A model generated the notes under the pieces. The model saw only the letters and a list, made by a program, of their open reading frames with translations. It did no database searches and was not told the DNA's origin. From positions 1 through 50,292 of the forward strand of contig JAHRVB010000175.1 in assembly GCA_019090895.1 (NCBI GenBank): a stretch of 50,292 bases of DNA, written 5' to 3'. Origin of the DNA: Kangiellaceae bacterium. Lineage in GTDB: Bacteria; Pseudomonadota; Gammaproteobacteria; Enterobacterales; Kangiellaceae. Every line of letters starts with the position of its first letter. Position 1 is the stretch's first letter. Positions 24,945-34,816 of the stretch are shown piece by piece. The position numbers were made by a program, and so were the translations under genes.

Positions 24945-26891
24945 ATGAAATACCGAATCGCCGAATTCGAAATAAACACCATTCAATTTCAATTATCAAT
25001 AAGTGGTGAGGCAATATCTACCGAGCCAAAAGTGTTCGACTTAATCGTCTATCTTATCGAAAATCGAAATCGAGTCATCTCTCGAGACGAGTTATTTGAT
25101 AAAATATGGGCTGGTCGCGAAGTCTCTGACACTTCGTTGAGTAACCATGTTAAAACAGCGAGAAAGCTATTCGGTGACAATGGCGATCGACAACAGGTCA
25201 TAAAAACAATCCGAGGCCGTGGCTATCAATTCGTGGCTAATGTGGAAGAAGATTACGGGCAAGACAACACCGAAGTTGAAGATAGCAATATAAGGCAATC
25301 TGAAATAAAGGTGAATTCTCAGCATGATAAAATGGAGTCTCCTAATAATGATTCTAAACAGGTAAAACTAGCCAATAAGAAATGGCTTTTTAGCACTGCT
25401 GCACTGCTCCTTTTTTCAGTCGTACTACTCAACCAACCCAGCTTTAATGATTCCACCACTCCTGCCTCTGTTCAACAGCAAGATAGTCGTCCGTATATTG
25501 TCGTTGTTCCTTTTGAGGTGTCAGGTAGTGAATCAAAAAAATGGGAAGCATTTGCTGATCAAATTACACGAGAAGTTATTTTGAAGCTACGAAAGATATC
25601 TGGGCTAAGAGTCATTCCGGCATCCTCTGCGTTTACCTTTAAACACAATAAAACTCACTCTTATATTGAGGAACAACTGCCGGGAATACAATTTGTTCTC
25701 GATGCAACAGTCAGTATTGAAGGAGAATCTAAGATTAAAATATCACCTCAGCTAGACGATCTAGCGAACGAGAATTTAGTATGGAATGAGCACTATTTTG
25801 GCAATATAGATGATACTAATTTCTTCAGCCTACAAACTGATATCGCCAATTCTGTCTCTCATTCTCTCAAAGTCGCGATACTGTCGGAAGAGAAACGAAC
25901 CTTAGGTGAAAATATAACCAACAACATTGCCGCTTATGAATTGTATATTGAAGGACAACAACAATTAGCTTTGTTTACCCATGACTCGTTACGAAGATCT
26001 ATCTCATTATTTGCTGAAGCTATTCAAATTGATCCTAACTTTCATGCGGCAATGGTAGCAAAGGCAGATGCTTACCGAATTATTATGACTTATTATGAAA
26101 AACCCATTGATATATTACCTAGCGTCGTCGATTCAGTTCTTGAAGCGCTTACGGTTAAACCTGATTCTGCAGAAGCTCATTCTTCATTGGGATTAGCCTA
26201 CGTGTTTGCTTGGCGATGGCAAGATGCATGGAAAATGCTTAACATTGCACGCAAAGAAGATCCTAATATCGCATTAACTGAACTTGGTTTCGCACTTTAT
26301 TATTCTGGTTTAGGTGATGTCGAAGGTGTTAAACGTTCATTAAAAAGAGCGAACCAGCTAGATCCACTTAATGTGGAACTTGCGGACTGGGGTCACTGGT
26401 CTTTGGCAATGCTCGGAGAAACTGAAGATGCCAAACAATGGGCTGTGGAAAAAATTCGACTGCATCCAGGCGTCGGTATGTTGTATAGCGGCGCCAGTGT
26501 GTCAGCGTCAATGAGTGGTGACCATGACCAGGCGATAAAGTTGGCAAAGAAGGGTATTCAGTTAGATTCCGGTTCACCGTATTCGTTACTTGCACTTGCT
26601 CAGTCGTACGGCCATGCGGGCCAAATCGATAAAATTCCACCGCTGCTAAAAGAAGCTGAAAGTGATGATTCTTATTTGTGTCCGTACGAAACAGCGATCG
26701 CTTATTTATTAATAGATGATAAAGACACAACGTTTTCTCTACTAAACGATGCCGTTTCATTTCGTTCCAACTGTTTAATCTTTACTCGATATGATCCACG
26801 ATTAAGCCCCTTAAGGGCTGACCCGCGATTTGGTTCACTACTCACTAGAGTGGGTTTGGATGATCATTCTATTGCGCTTTACCCTAGATAG
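24945..26891 (+). CDS. Membrane-bound winged-helix regulator with TPR sensor domain (CadC/ToxR-type)
   Basis: 648 residues from the ATG at 24945, with AAGGA at the right distance. The N-terminal OmpR/ToxR-type winged helix (about residues 5-100) includes PKVFDLIVYLIENRNRVISR, SLSNHVKTARKLFG and IRGRGYQFVA. A single membrane helix lies near 144-162 (WLFSTAALLLFSVVLL). A periplasmic TolB-like segment (PYIVVVPFEVSG) and at least six TPR-like repeats follow to about 620. Such proteins sense an envelope signal and activate transcription from the membrane. The target is unknown; the adjacent convergent protease gene is one candidate. Length is in the usual range for this architecture. Confidence 0.85.
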   Translation: MKYRIAEFEINTIQFQLSISGEAISTEPKVFDLIVYLIENRNRVISRDELFDKIWAGREVSDTSLSNHVKTARKLFGDNGDRQQVIKTIRGRGYQFVANVEEDYGQDNTEVEDSNIRQSEIKVNSQHDKMESPNNDSKQVKLANKKWLFSTAALLLFSVVLLNQPSFNDSTTPASVQQQDSRPYIVVVPFEVSGSESKKWEAFADQITREVILKLRKISGLRVIPASSAFTFKHNKTHSYIEEQLPGIQFVLDATVSIEGESKIKISPQLDDLANENLVWNEHYFGNIDDTNFFSLQTDIANSVSHSLKVAILSEEKRTLGENITNNIAAYELYIEGQQQLALFTHDSLRRSISLFAEAIQIDPNFHAAMVAKADAYRIIMTYYEKPIDILPSVVDSVLEALTVKPDSAEAHSSLGLAYVFAWRWQDAWKMLNIARKEDPNIALTELGFALYYSGLGDVEGVKRSLKRANQLDPLNVELADWGHWSLAMLGETEDAKQWAVEKIRLHPGVGMLYSGASVSASMSGDHDQAIKLAKKGIQLDSGSPYSLLALAQSYGHAGQIDKIPPLLKEAESDDSYLCPYETAIAYLLIDDKDTTFSLLNDAVSFRSNCLIFTRYDPRLSPLRADPRFGSLLTRVGLDDHSIALYPR

Positions 26892-26960
26892 AATTTGAGA
26901 TTTGTCACAGTAAGCGTTTTTATTAACACAGGTGAAAGTTCAAAATAAAGGATACCAATA

Positions 26961-26992
26961 AATCAACAGTAGGTAGCGTATTACTGTTGATT
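26961..26992. terminator. Hairpin between convergent genes
   Basis: 11-bp arms (AATCAACAGTA at 26961-26971 and TACTGTTGATT at 26982-26992) with a ten-base loop, placed between the regulator and the protease gene that face each other. There is no strong T-tract, so it may be a shared weak terminator. Confidence 0.5.
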
Positions 26993-27030
26993 GCTCTCGT
27001 CCTTGGAATCTTGAGTTGGCTGTCAACTAT

Positions 27031-29148
27031 TTACCATTTTACTCGGACATCAATCGCCTCACCAACACTGGAATAACAAGGTGAGAATAATGCGTACTTA
27101 CCAATTATTCTCATTCTTTTTGCGCTTCCATCATTCGATAGTTCGCTTAAATCTAGCAGGTCCATAAGTTCATAGGCTTCTCCTTCACCTTTGGATACAT
27201 CCAATACTAATTCTTGTTCTTCATCCCCAAAGATTCCGTCTTCGTTTAAATCTATCCAAATTCGCCAGATGATGGACCGTTCAGTGGACACTTTATCTCC
27301 CTTTATATCGATGACGACATTCTCAGGTGATTCAAGTTCTATGGTGGATTGAGTATAGTCCCACTGGTCATTTTCATAATTGATGTTTGTACCCGCGATA
27401 TTGACGCTCGTAAACGAATTCTCTACATCTGAATTTTCTCGAATTGCACAATATTGATCGGTGACCGATAAACTGCGCTCAAATGAATCCTGGTCACCCG
27501 ACTGATCAATAACCGTTAATCGAACTTGATAATTTCCTGACGTTTCATACACATGTTCAGGATTAGCCTGATTAGAGATTTGACCATCTCCGAAATCCCA
27601 AAGCCACTCAGTCGTTTGACTAGTGCTTCTACTATCATCGGTAAATTCAACACGCAATTTATAAGGGCGAGAATTAAAGTGACTTAGCACACCATCATCG
27701 AATAATTTAATTTTAACAGCCTTAAACGCATCGATAACATCAGACTCTGTAAATCCATCAATGATGGCTTGCTGTTTGATACACGCCGCCGCATCCGTTA
27801 GTGTACTCATTGCACTCCAGCAATTTCTAGCGGCTCCTAAGTAAACTTTATAAGTCGCCTCTAGACCCCATTGTTCTGATAGCAAATGGAATGGATAAGT
27901 GATCATTCCGATCCGCAGGTAATAGTTGTCACCTGCATCTTGATAGTCTAGGAAGCTATCAATCGCATCAAATTCTGTCTTTATTTGATTAAGACGGCGA
28001 ACGGCTCCTTCCGATTCTTCTCCATGAATCCAGTTATTAGGGTGACCATAATATTCATATTTCGCCATTACACCTGCTAAGTCGGAAAAGGCTTCGTGAA
28101 GCGTCCGAACATCAGTACTCACTTCATTGTGATAGATATTGAGATTAGAAATACGGTTAAGAACGCCGTGCCCAACTTCATGGGCAATCGAATCTAAAGA
28201 TGCCATAGAATATTGGAAGGGAATACCATCACCAAAATTCGCGTAACTGCCATCCCAGTAAACACTGGTTGATGATTGACTGCCGTAATGCACGCGCAAT
28301 CGTATTTTTTCATCTAATGGAGGTTCACCAAGGTACTTAACAAAACTATCATAGACAACAAGACCATAATGCATCGAGTCATTGATGGTTGAATAGGTCC
28401 ACACGCCATACTCATCAGAGACTTCACGATGGGTATTCACGGGTTCGTTGCCACACAAAAATTCATAGGGAGGAAACACGGCGTCATCCACAGTGTTCTC
28501 TGGCACTCTTCCGCTGGTCGATTCCCAGGATTCATCCTTGGTATTGGCCATGTCGATAACGCTGACTAAGCCGTTGTCGAAAATACATCGTCCATCACTG
28601 GTTCGGAATACTGAAATTTTTGCTCGCTCGGTGCCGTAATACCAAGATTGACTCGCGTTACCTCCTGGCCCAGAAACTTCAATATTTGCTGCGAAATCGT
28701 GGAAAGGAATAAGCGTACCTTTTTCTGCCTGCCCTTTTCCGTTAGAGGGGTATAGAAGCAGAGAATTTACCTCGCTAGGAATCTCAGTAGCAACAGGAAT
28801 TTTAATATCATAAATAGCATTGACTGATGTCTTTAGTATCGGGTTACCGATTCGAGACCCATTATTTCCCGCCCAATAAACCCACACTGATTCTGTTCTA
28901 GCCGGATCATCGTCTATTATCGGGAATGCGTCGACAGTAACAATACCAGCTAGTTTTCCCTTATCACCATCAATATCTCTGAAATAAGCATGATTGATTT
29001 TATTTGAAGGTCGTTGTGTCACATCGTTTGTTTGCGGTGGTGCATTTCCGGACCCGCCACCTCCACCGCAAGCAGTTGACAATAGCAGAGCAAAAGTGGG
29101 CAAAGTGAAATTAAAATAGATACTTTTTTGTGGGTTCATTTTCATCAT
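27031..29148 (-). CDS. Secreted M4-type zinc metalloprotease with PKD and GEVED-like domains
   Basis: 705 residues. The leader ends FALLLSTACGGGGGSG, a lipobox with Cys near residue 27, so it is probably a lipoprotein. The catalytic part has HEVGH (His323, Glu324, His327) and LHEAFSDLAG with Glu352 as third zinc ligand and Asp356, as in thermolysin-like M4 enzymes. A PKD domain at about 490-565 carries WLWDFGDGQ. The last about 140 residues (RIWIDLNEDGIFGDEEQEL, MRIIGKYA) match the GEVED type of secreted-protein module. Three Met codons lie close together at the start; the first is used here without a strong ribosome site. It probably degrades extracellular protein. It lacks the long FTP/PepSY propeptide usual in M4, which is odd. 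Confidence 0.8.
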   Translation of the reverse strand: MMKMNPQKSIYFNFTLPTFALLLSTACGGGGGSGNAPPQTNDVTQRPSNKINHAYFRDIDGDKGKLAGIVTVDAFPIIDDDPARTESVWVYWAGNNGSRIGNPILKTSVNAIYDIKIPVATEIPSEVNSLLLYPSNGKGQAEKGTLIPFHDFAANIEVSGPGGNASQSWYYGTERAKISVFRTSDGRCIFDNGLVSVIDMANTKDESWESTSGRVPENTVDDAVFPPYEFLCGNEPVNTHREVSDEYGVWTYSTINDSMHYGLVVYDSFVKYLGEPPLDEKIRLRVHYGSQSSTSVYWDGSYANFGDGIPFQYSMASLDSIAHEVGHGVLNRISNLNIYHNEVSTDVRTLHEAFSDLAGVMAKYEYYGHPNNWIHGEESEGAVRRLNQIKTEFDAIDSFLDYQDAGDNYYLRIGMITYPFHLLSEQWGLEATYKVYLGAARNCWSAMSTLTDAAACIKQQAIIDGFTESDVIDAFKAVKIKLFDDGVLSHFNSRPYKLRVEFTDDSRSTSQTTEWLWDFGDGQISNQANPEHVYETSGNYQVRLTVIDQSGDQDSFERSLSVTDQYCAIRENSDVENSFTSVNIAGTNINYENDQWDYTQSTIELESPENVVIDIKGDKVSTERSIIWRIWIDLNEDGIFGDEEQELVLDVSKGEGEAYELMDLLDLSELSNDGSAKRMRIIGKYALFSPCYSSVGEAIDVRVKW

Positions 29149-29607
29149 TAATAATATTGCTAAAACTAATAGCTGTCAGCTGAGAATCGGCGCTGACTTC
29201 AAGCCAAAACTGGTGTTATCGACCATTAGTTTTTACACCGTAAATTAGAACGAGATATTATGAGTAGCGCGGGGTAATTTCTATAGTTTAAACATGTAAG
29301 GTGATATTGCATTTGATAGCAACAAGTAAGAATTTATTTCTCAACTCTAATCTTTAACCTAGAAGTAGTCGCAGAACTAGTCGTTTCAATTACGCAGCCG
29401 AACCTCATAACGTCTTTCAAAAACTGACAATTCACACGACTTAAAGTGGGTCCATTTCAAATACTTCATACAATTACCGGTTGTTTCCCCTTAGTAAATC
29501 CAAATGAATCCAACAAATGGTCAAACTTGAACTAAACTTGAAATAAACATGTGCATTTTCAAGCGCCATAAAATCCCCATGAGCGATAGATAACAAATAA
29601 CTAACTA
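29149..29607. other. Non-coding divergent region, protease / hybrid kinase
   Basis: About 460 bases between two divergent genes. It must hold both promoters. No binding site or RNA structure that I can name was seen. Confidence 0.4.
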
Positions 29608-32600
29608 ATGAAAATACTCTCTTTTAGCCAGCAACTCGCAGCAGCATTCTTCATAATTGCTGTCAGTATTGGCGCAATGTACTTTTCAATCAACGAGCAA
29701 ACCGTTGAATTGACAAAAACAGCGCAACGAGTCAAAGAATTACGGATCCCGACAGCTTTAGCATCGCAGACGCTCACCTCGGGAATCCATCAATCCCTTG
29801 CCGCGCTGAGAGGCTGGATAATCCTTGGCGATGACGAATTTAGACTCGAGCGTGCTTCCGCTTGGTTAGAATCTATCTCCCCGGCTTTAGAAGAACTGGA
29901 ACAGCTCTCCTCTACCTGGACAAATCCCGAGAATATCGAGCGTTTGCAAACCATTCGCGTTGATATTCAAGATTTTAAAGTCGCTCAAAGTCGAATCGAA
30001 AGAATAGCACAAACACAAGAAGCAACCCCCGCAACCAAAATTTTGGTCAACGAAGCAGCGCCCATTGCCGAAAATATTGCCCAACTCAGTACAAAGTTAA
30101 TTGAATTAGAGAGCCTTCAGAGAGACTCTAGTGGCAGAAAGAAAATCCTCAAAGATATGGCTGATTTTCGAGGAAGTTTCGCTTTGGGGCTGGCTGATAT
30201 TCGATTGTTTGTTATCTCAGGAGAACCTTCAATCATTAACAAGTTTGAAAGTCATTGGGAGATCATTCAGACAAGTAGAGAAACACTAGAGCTCGACTCT
30301 AAACTAATGACCAACTCACAATTGGTGACATTCAAGGAATTATTAACCGCCCTCGCTGCCTTCGAACCCTTGCCTGCAAAAATGTTTGCCATCCGCGCAA
30401 GCGATCGCCATAACTTAGCGAATTATTATCTATCAACGGTTGCAGCTCCCAAGGCTGAGTCTATTCTTCGATCATTAAGAAATATGGTGCAGAATCAACA
30501 AAATTTGCTCATCGATGATTTTCAATCCCATGAAAATGAAATTAGCGCTCTCGTCGCCTCTTCTCAAAAATCAACGGGCCTAGCGATTTTCATGGTGGTG
30601 GTATTAGCCATTTTTATTACTAGAACCGTCTCCATGTTTTTTAAACAGACCGTCGATTTTATTAATAAGATAGGCGACGGTAGCTGGGGAAGAGGCACCG
30701 AATTCGAAGGCACTGCAACCATGTCCCTACTTGGTGACGCTTTGACCAGTATGAAAGATCAAATTGACGAGCGTGCTCAAATTATCGAAGAAAATTCAAG
30801 AACGGTTCGGGATATTGTCAATGCATCAAAGGATAGTATCTTATCGATTACGAATAAAGGTATCATTCTAACTTGCAATAGCCAAACCCAACAAATGTTT
30901 GGTTTTAGCGAACTTGAACTTATCGGTCAAAATATAAATATATTGATGCCTGAACCTCACTTATCTCTGCACGATGGATATCTTAAGAAACATCTAGAAA
31001 CAGGAGTTAAGAGCGATATCTGGGGAGGATATAGAGAATTAATAGCAAAAAGGAAAGACGGAAGTCTATTTCCCATCAATTTGTCTCTTGGTACAGTAAA
31101 AACGAAAGACGGATTAATTTTTACGGGCTTTATTCGTGACATAACAAAGCAATCGGAAAGCCAAAAGGCTGTACTTCTGGCCAATGAAAATTTAACCAAA
31201 CAAAACACCGCTCGAGAAAAAATAGCGAGAGTATCTGAACTAATGCAGGGTGCAACGAGCTTGCATGCAATGAGTAATAGTGTTCTCGGCGCTCTTGCCG
31301 AGATATTACATGCCGGGCGAGGTGTTATCTATCTAGCGGATACATCCCACTCCGATGAGCACATTAATATTCTTCGTTTGTACGGTCGTTATGCAATTAA
31401 AGAGTCGAGCAAAGAGTACCCTAAAATCGTAGATTTTAGTGAAGGTTTATTAGGTCAATGTGCACAACAACAAAAAATGATTATTTTGAACGAAGTATCA
31501 GATTCTTATCTCAATGCACATTCTGTACTCGGTGAATCCAAAACAATCAGTATCATACTACTACCATTCCTATACGAATCCAAACTGATTGGTGTTATAG
31601 AGCTAGCAACTTTCAAACCGGTGCCCTCGGAAGATTTCGAAACCATTAAAGTCATTATGAATAACCTCGCCGTTTCGGTGAATACTCTTCAGATACTGGA
31701 GAGAACCCAAGAATTATTAGCGGAAATGGAATCACAATCGGAGGCGCTACATCTTTCGAATGAAGACCTGGAAAAATCCAGCCAATTTAAATCTGATTTC
31801 TTAGCGACAATGAGTCATGAAATACGAACACCAATGAATGGTGTACTTGGTATGCTCGATCTTTTATTAAAAACAGAGTTGTCAACCGACCAAATACGCA
31901 AGTCGAAAATGGCAAAAAATAGTGCTCTATCTTTATTAAGTATCATCAATGATATTCTTGACTTTTCTAAGGTCGAAGCAGGAAAGCTTGAACTCGATAT
32001 TATAGACTTTGATATACGAACATTACTTTGCGAATTTACCGAGACGATTTCTGCAAGTGCCCATGAAAAAGGATTGCATATTACACTGGATGTAATCGGA
32101 ATTGAAGAATCACTGGTAAAAGGCGACTCCAACCGCATTTTACAAATCATGAATAATATCGTTGGCAACGCTATCAAATTTACAGATGCAGGCGAAATAA
32201 TAATCCGTGCAGAATTACAAAAACAAGCCGATGACCGACGTATTATGTCCACCACAATACAAGATACTGGTATTGGTATTAGCAAAGAAAAAGAGAAACA
32301 CTTGTTTGAAGCATTTCATCAATTAGACGCATCAACCACTCGTAAGTATGGTGGAACAGGGTTAGGTTTAAGTATCGTTAAGAACTTGTGTCATTTAATG
32401 GGGGGAGAGATTTCGTACAACAGCCCTACTGAAGGCGGCAGTTGCTTCACCTTTACCTTATTGTTAGAACCGAGCCAAAAGTCGAAACCGATAAAACCAA
32501 ACATTGATTTGACCTCTCTCAATATTTTAGTGGTTGATAGTCATCCCACCGGTCGGCAGACATTATTCAAACAATTTGAACATTGGGGTGCAAACGTACT

Positions 32601-33462
32601 CTCTGCCAGCGACGCCAAACAAGCAATGCAACATTTCCTCAAGCGCAAAGATTCAATCTCAGAAATGTTCGATGCCGTATTTATCGATGAAACTCTGAGT
32701 GATGCGACTGCGGTTAACTTATTCAAAAACGCTATGGCTGCGACTAAAAATTCCAATACAAAGTTTTTTGTCATGGTGGACTTCGCAACCGCTGATTCTG
32801 GGATTAACTACAAAGAAATAGGTTTTGCTGGCTCGCTCGGAAAACCTGCCTCCTTCTCGGATTTATTTGATTCGTTAATGCTAGTTGTCAATCCAAAACA
32901 CGCTCGAACAACTCCACTTCCGTCAGCCCACCCCCAACTAACGGGCGATTCTTCAGATATTGTAGCTAATTCAACTAACAATTCGGATGCGAGAAATCAA
33001 AATAAACGAGCAAAAGACAAACGCCTCTCAGCTGATACTCGATTACTTTTAGTGGAAGATAATTTTATTAACCAACAAATCGTACTGGGTATTTTGGAAG
33101 ATCTAGAACTCAGTGTCGATATTGCTAACGATGGTGAAGAAGCATTAAAGGCAATAGAGGAGCAGGATACGGACACTCCCTACGATCTCATCATGATGGA
33201 CTGCCAGATGCCGGTGATGGATGGCTTAACCTGCACTCGAACAATTAGAGATCTAAATGACGACCATTCACATAAGAATGTACCAATTCTGGCTATGACC
33301 GCGAACGCCATGCAAGGAGACAAAGAGAAATGCTTAGAAGCTGGCATGACTGACTACCTCGCAAAACCAATCGACGGTGAAGTGCTAATAGAAACCTTGC
33401 AAAGAATGCTTAATCATCAGAAACCACGCACCACTAAGAATCAGTCAATTGTCGACAGGTAA
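29608..33462 (+). CDS. Hybrid sensor histidine kinase with PAS, GAF and two receiver domains
   Basis: 1284 residues. Membrane helix 1 (about 9-25), a large helical periplasmic sensor (about 30-320), and helix 2 (about 325-343, GLAIFMVVVLAIFITRTV) are followed by a PAS domain (about 400-510, ILTCNSQTQQMFGFSELELIG) and a GAF domain (about 545-690). HisKA has phospho-acceptor His737 in ATMSHEIRTPMNG. HATPase_c follows with NIVGNAIKFTDAGE, DTGIGI and GGTGLGLSIV. The first receiver (about 970-1090) lacks the usual paired acidic residues (ILVVDSHPT) though it keeps FIDE and GKP, so it may not be phosphorylated normally. The second receiver (about 1145-1270) is complete, with LLVEDN, Asp1198 in MMDCQMP and LAKP. 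No DNA-binding partner lies next to it; the signal is unknown. Confidence 0.92.
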   Translation: MKILSFSQQLAAAFFIIAVSIGAMYFSINEQTVELTKTAQRVKELRIPTALASQTLTSGIHQSLAALRGWIILGDDEFRLERASAWLESISPALEELEQLSSTWTNPENIERLQTIRVDIQDFKVAQSRIERIAQTQEATPATKILVNEAAPIAENIAQLSTKLIELESLQRDSSGRKKILKDMADFRGSFALGLADIRLFVISGEPSIINKFESHWEIIQTSRETLELDSKLMTNSQLVTFKELLTALAAFEPLPAKMFAIRASDRHNLANYYLSTVAAPKAESILRSLRNMVQNQQNLLIDDFQSHENEISALVASSQKSTGLAIFMVVVLAIFITRTVSMFFKQTVDFINKIGDGSWGRGTEFEGTATMSLLGDALTSMKDQIDERAQIIEENSRTVRDIVNASKDSILSITNKGIILTCNSQTQQMFGFSELELIGQNINILMPEPHLSLHDGYLKKHLETGVKSDIWGGYRELIAKRKDGSLFPINLSLGTVKTKDGLIFTGFIRDITKQSESQKAVLLANENLTKQNTAREKIARVSELMQGATSLHAMSNSVLGALAEILHAGRGVIYLADTSHSDEHINILRLYGRYAIKESSKEYPKIVDFSEGLLGQCAQQQKMIILNEVSDSYLNAHSVLGESKTISIILLPFLYESKLIGVIELATFKPVPSEDFETIKVIMNNLAVSVNTLQILERTQELLAEMESQSEALHLSNEDLEKSSQFKSDFLATMSHEIRTPMNGVLGMLDLLLKTELSTDQIRKSKMAKNSALSLLSIINDILDFSKVEAGKLELDIIDFDIRTLLCEFTETISASAHEKGLHITLDVIGIEESLVKGDSNRILQIMNNIVGNAIKFTDAGEIIIRAELQKQADDRRIMSTTIQDTGIGISKEKEKHLFEAFHQLDASTTRKYGGTGLGLSIVKNLCHLMGGEISYNSPTEGGSCFTFTLLLEPSQKSKPIKPNIDLTSLNILVVDSHPTGRQTLFKQFEHWGANVLSASDAKQAMQHFLKRKDSISEMFDAVFIDETLSDATAVNLFKNAMAATKNSNTKFFVMVDFATADSGINYKEIGFAGSLGKPASFSDLFDSLMLVVNPKHARTTPLPSAHPQLTGDSSDIVANSTNNSDARNQNKRAKDKRLSADTRLLLVEDNFINQQIVLGILEDLELSVDIANDGEEALKAIEEQDTDTPYDLIMMDCQMPVMDGLTCTRTIRDLNDDHSHKNVPILAMTANAMQGDKEKCLEAGMTDYLAKPIDGEVLIETLQRMLNHQKPRTTKNQSIVDR

Positions 33463-33742
33463 TATTTCTGCCCGTAGGATTGCCGAGCAAATACAACTGT
33501 TTCCAATTCGCCTCGTTTAGCAATGATTTAGCAATAGTATGTGGCTTTTCCTTCCCTCTGTTTCAAGTAGATAATAGATATCGTTGATTCCGTATGTTCG
33601 AATCCAAAATGAGGTTCCACTAACGATATTTAATTGTTACATATATTCCATCGCGCTCTCGCTAATTCGAGTTCTTTATGACTGTATAAATGAGTGTTTG
33701 TAGGCTATAGTAACCGCTAAAATCCAACTATCCTTAATTGCC

Positions 33743-34813
33743 ATGTCTAAGCCAAATGTTATGTTTCAATCGATTTTTAAGCGTCTACCATCATTAATTA
33801 CTATTCTCTTTTTTATCGCTTTACTCATCTATTTACAATGGCCTCCTTCAGAAAAAGAAAAACAAAACCAGCCACGAGTTACCGATGTGAAGACAGCGAC
33901 CGCTAATCAAGCGGAATTTAAAGATGTGGTTGAAGCACTAGGAACGGCCATAGCCAACGAGCAGCTTCAAATCACCACTAAATACGCTGATGTGGTACAA
34001 GCAGTTTTTTTTAAAGATGGTCAAAAAGTCAATAAAGGTGACACGCTTGTTCAACTTGACCGCCAGGAAGAAATTGCGAGGGTGGAAGAAATGGAAGCTA
34101 ATCGAGCGGAAGCAATGGTACAACTCACTCGCTTACAAGATTTACTTTCAAAAAAGGCTACATCGAAATCACAAGTCGATCAACAAGAGGCAAAAACTAA
34201 AGCCATTGATGCACAGCTAATGATCGCAAAAATCAGGTTAAACGATACAACTATTAAGGCTCCTTTTAGCGGTAATCTTGGATTCCGACAAATTAGTGTT
34301 GGAGCGTTATTAGCTCCTGGGGACCTGATTACCAGCCTAGATGATATAAGTCGTGTTAAAGTAGACTTTGCGATCCCGGAGCGATTCTTGACGAGTATTA
34401 AACTTGGACAAGATATTGAGGCAACTAACGATGCCTATCTCGAAGAAGTGTTTCATGGAAAGATAACATCTATAGCACCTAGAATAGATCCCATCACCCG
34501 AACTCTTAAAGTAAGAGCAGAGATTGCTAATACAGAAAATAAACTACGCCCAGGCATGTTATTAAAGGTTGAAGTTTTTAGCCAAATTGAGACTGTCTTA
34601 CAAATTCCAGAAAGTGCTATTTTGCCCATCGAAGATAAACATTTCGTTTTTGTTATCCAAGATAATAAAGCCGTTCAAAAAGAAGTGGTTCTGGGACGCC
34701 GAAAACCCGGCATTGTAGAAATAATTGAAGGCGTTACACAATCGGAACAAGTCGTCGTTAAAGGCACTCTAAAGTTACGTGACGGAAGTGTCATTAATGT
34801 ATTGGAGGACTAG
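33743..34813 (+). CDS. RND efflux periplasmic adaptor (membrane fusion protein)
   Basis: 356 residues. An uncleaved N-terminal anchor (about 15-32) precedes the barrel-sandwich/lipoyl part with VFFKDGQKVNKGDTLVQLD and IKAPFSGNLGFRQISVGALLAPGD. A short alpha hairpin lies between them. The beta barrel (RVKVDFAIPERFL, TRTLKVRAEIANTENKLRPGMLLKVEV) and the membrane-proximal end complete it. It links the permease at 34817 to an outer-membrane factor that is not encoded here. The stop and the permease start are three bases apart, so they form one operon. The ribosome site is weak. Confidence 0.92.
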   Translation: MSKPNVMFQSIFKRLPSLITILFFIALLIYLQWPPSEKEKQNQPRVTDVKTATANQAEFKDVVEALGTAIANEQLQITTKYADVVQAVFFKDGQKVNKGDTLVQLDRQEEIARVEEMEANRAEAMVQLTRLQDLLSKKATSKSQVDQQEAKTKAIDAQLMIAKIRLNDTTIKAPFSGNLGFRQISVGALLAPGDLITSLDDISRVKVDFAIPERFLTSIKLGQDIEATNDAYLEEVFHGKITSIAPRIDPITRTLKVRAEIANTENKLRPGMLLKVEVFSQIETVLQIPESAILPIEDKHFVFVIQDNKAVQKEVVLGRRKPGIVEIIEGVTQSEQVVVKGTLKLRDGSVINVLED

Positions 34814-34816
34814 ACG

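Noticed and set aside
26368..26760. Long minus-strand open frame inside the winged-helix/TPR gene
   Set aside because: It lies entirely within a well-supported gene and its sequence has no domain or ribosome site.
33585..33605. GTTCGAATCC, the T-loop sequence of many tRNAs
   Set aside because: No acceptor stem, D-arm or anticodon arm can be formed from the flanking bases, so it is not a tRNA.
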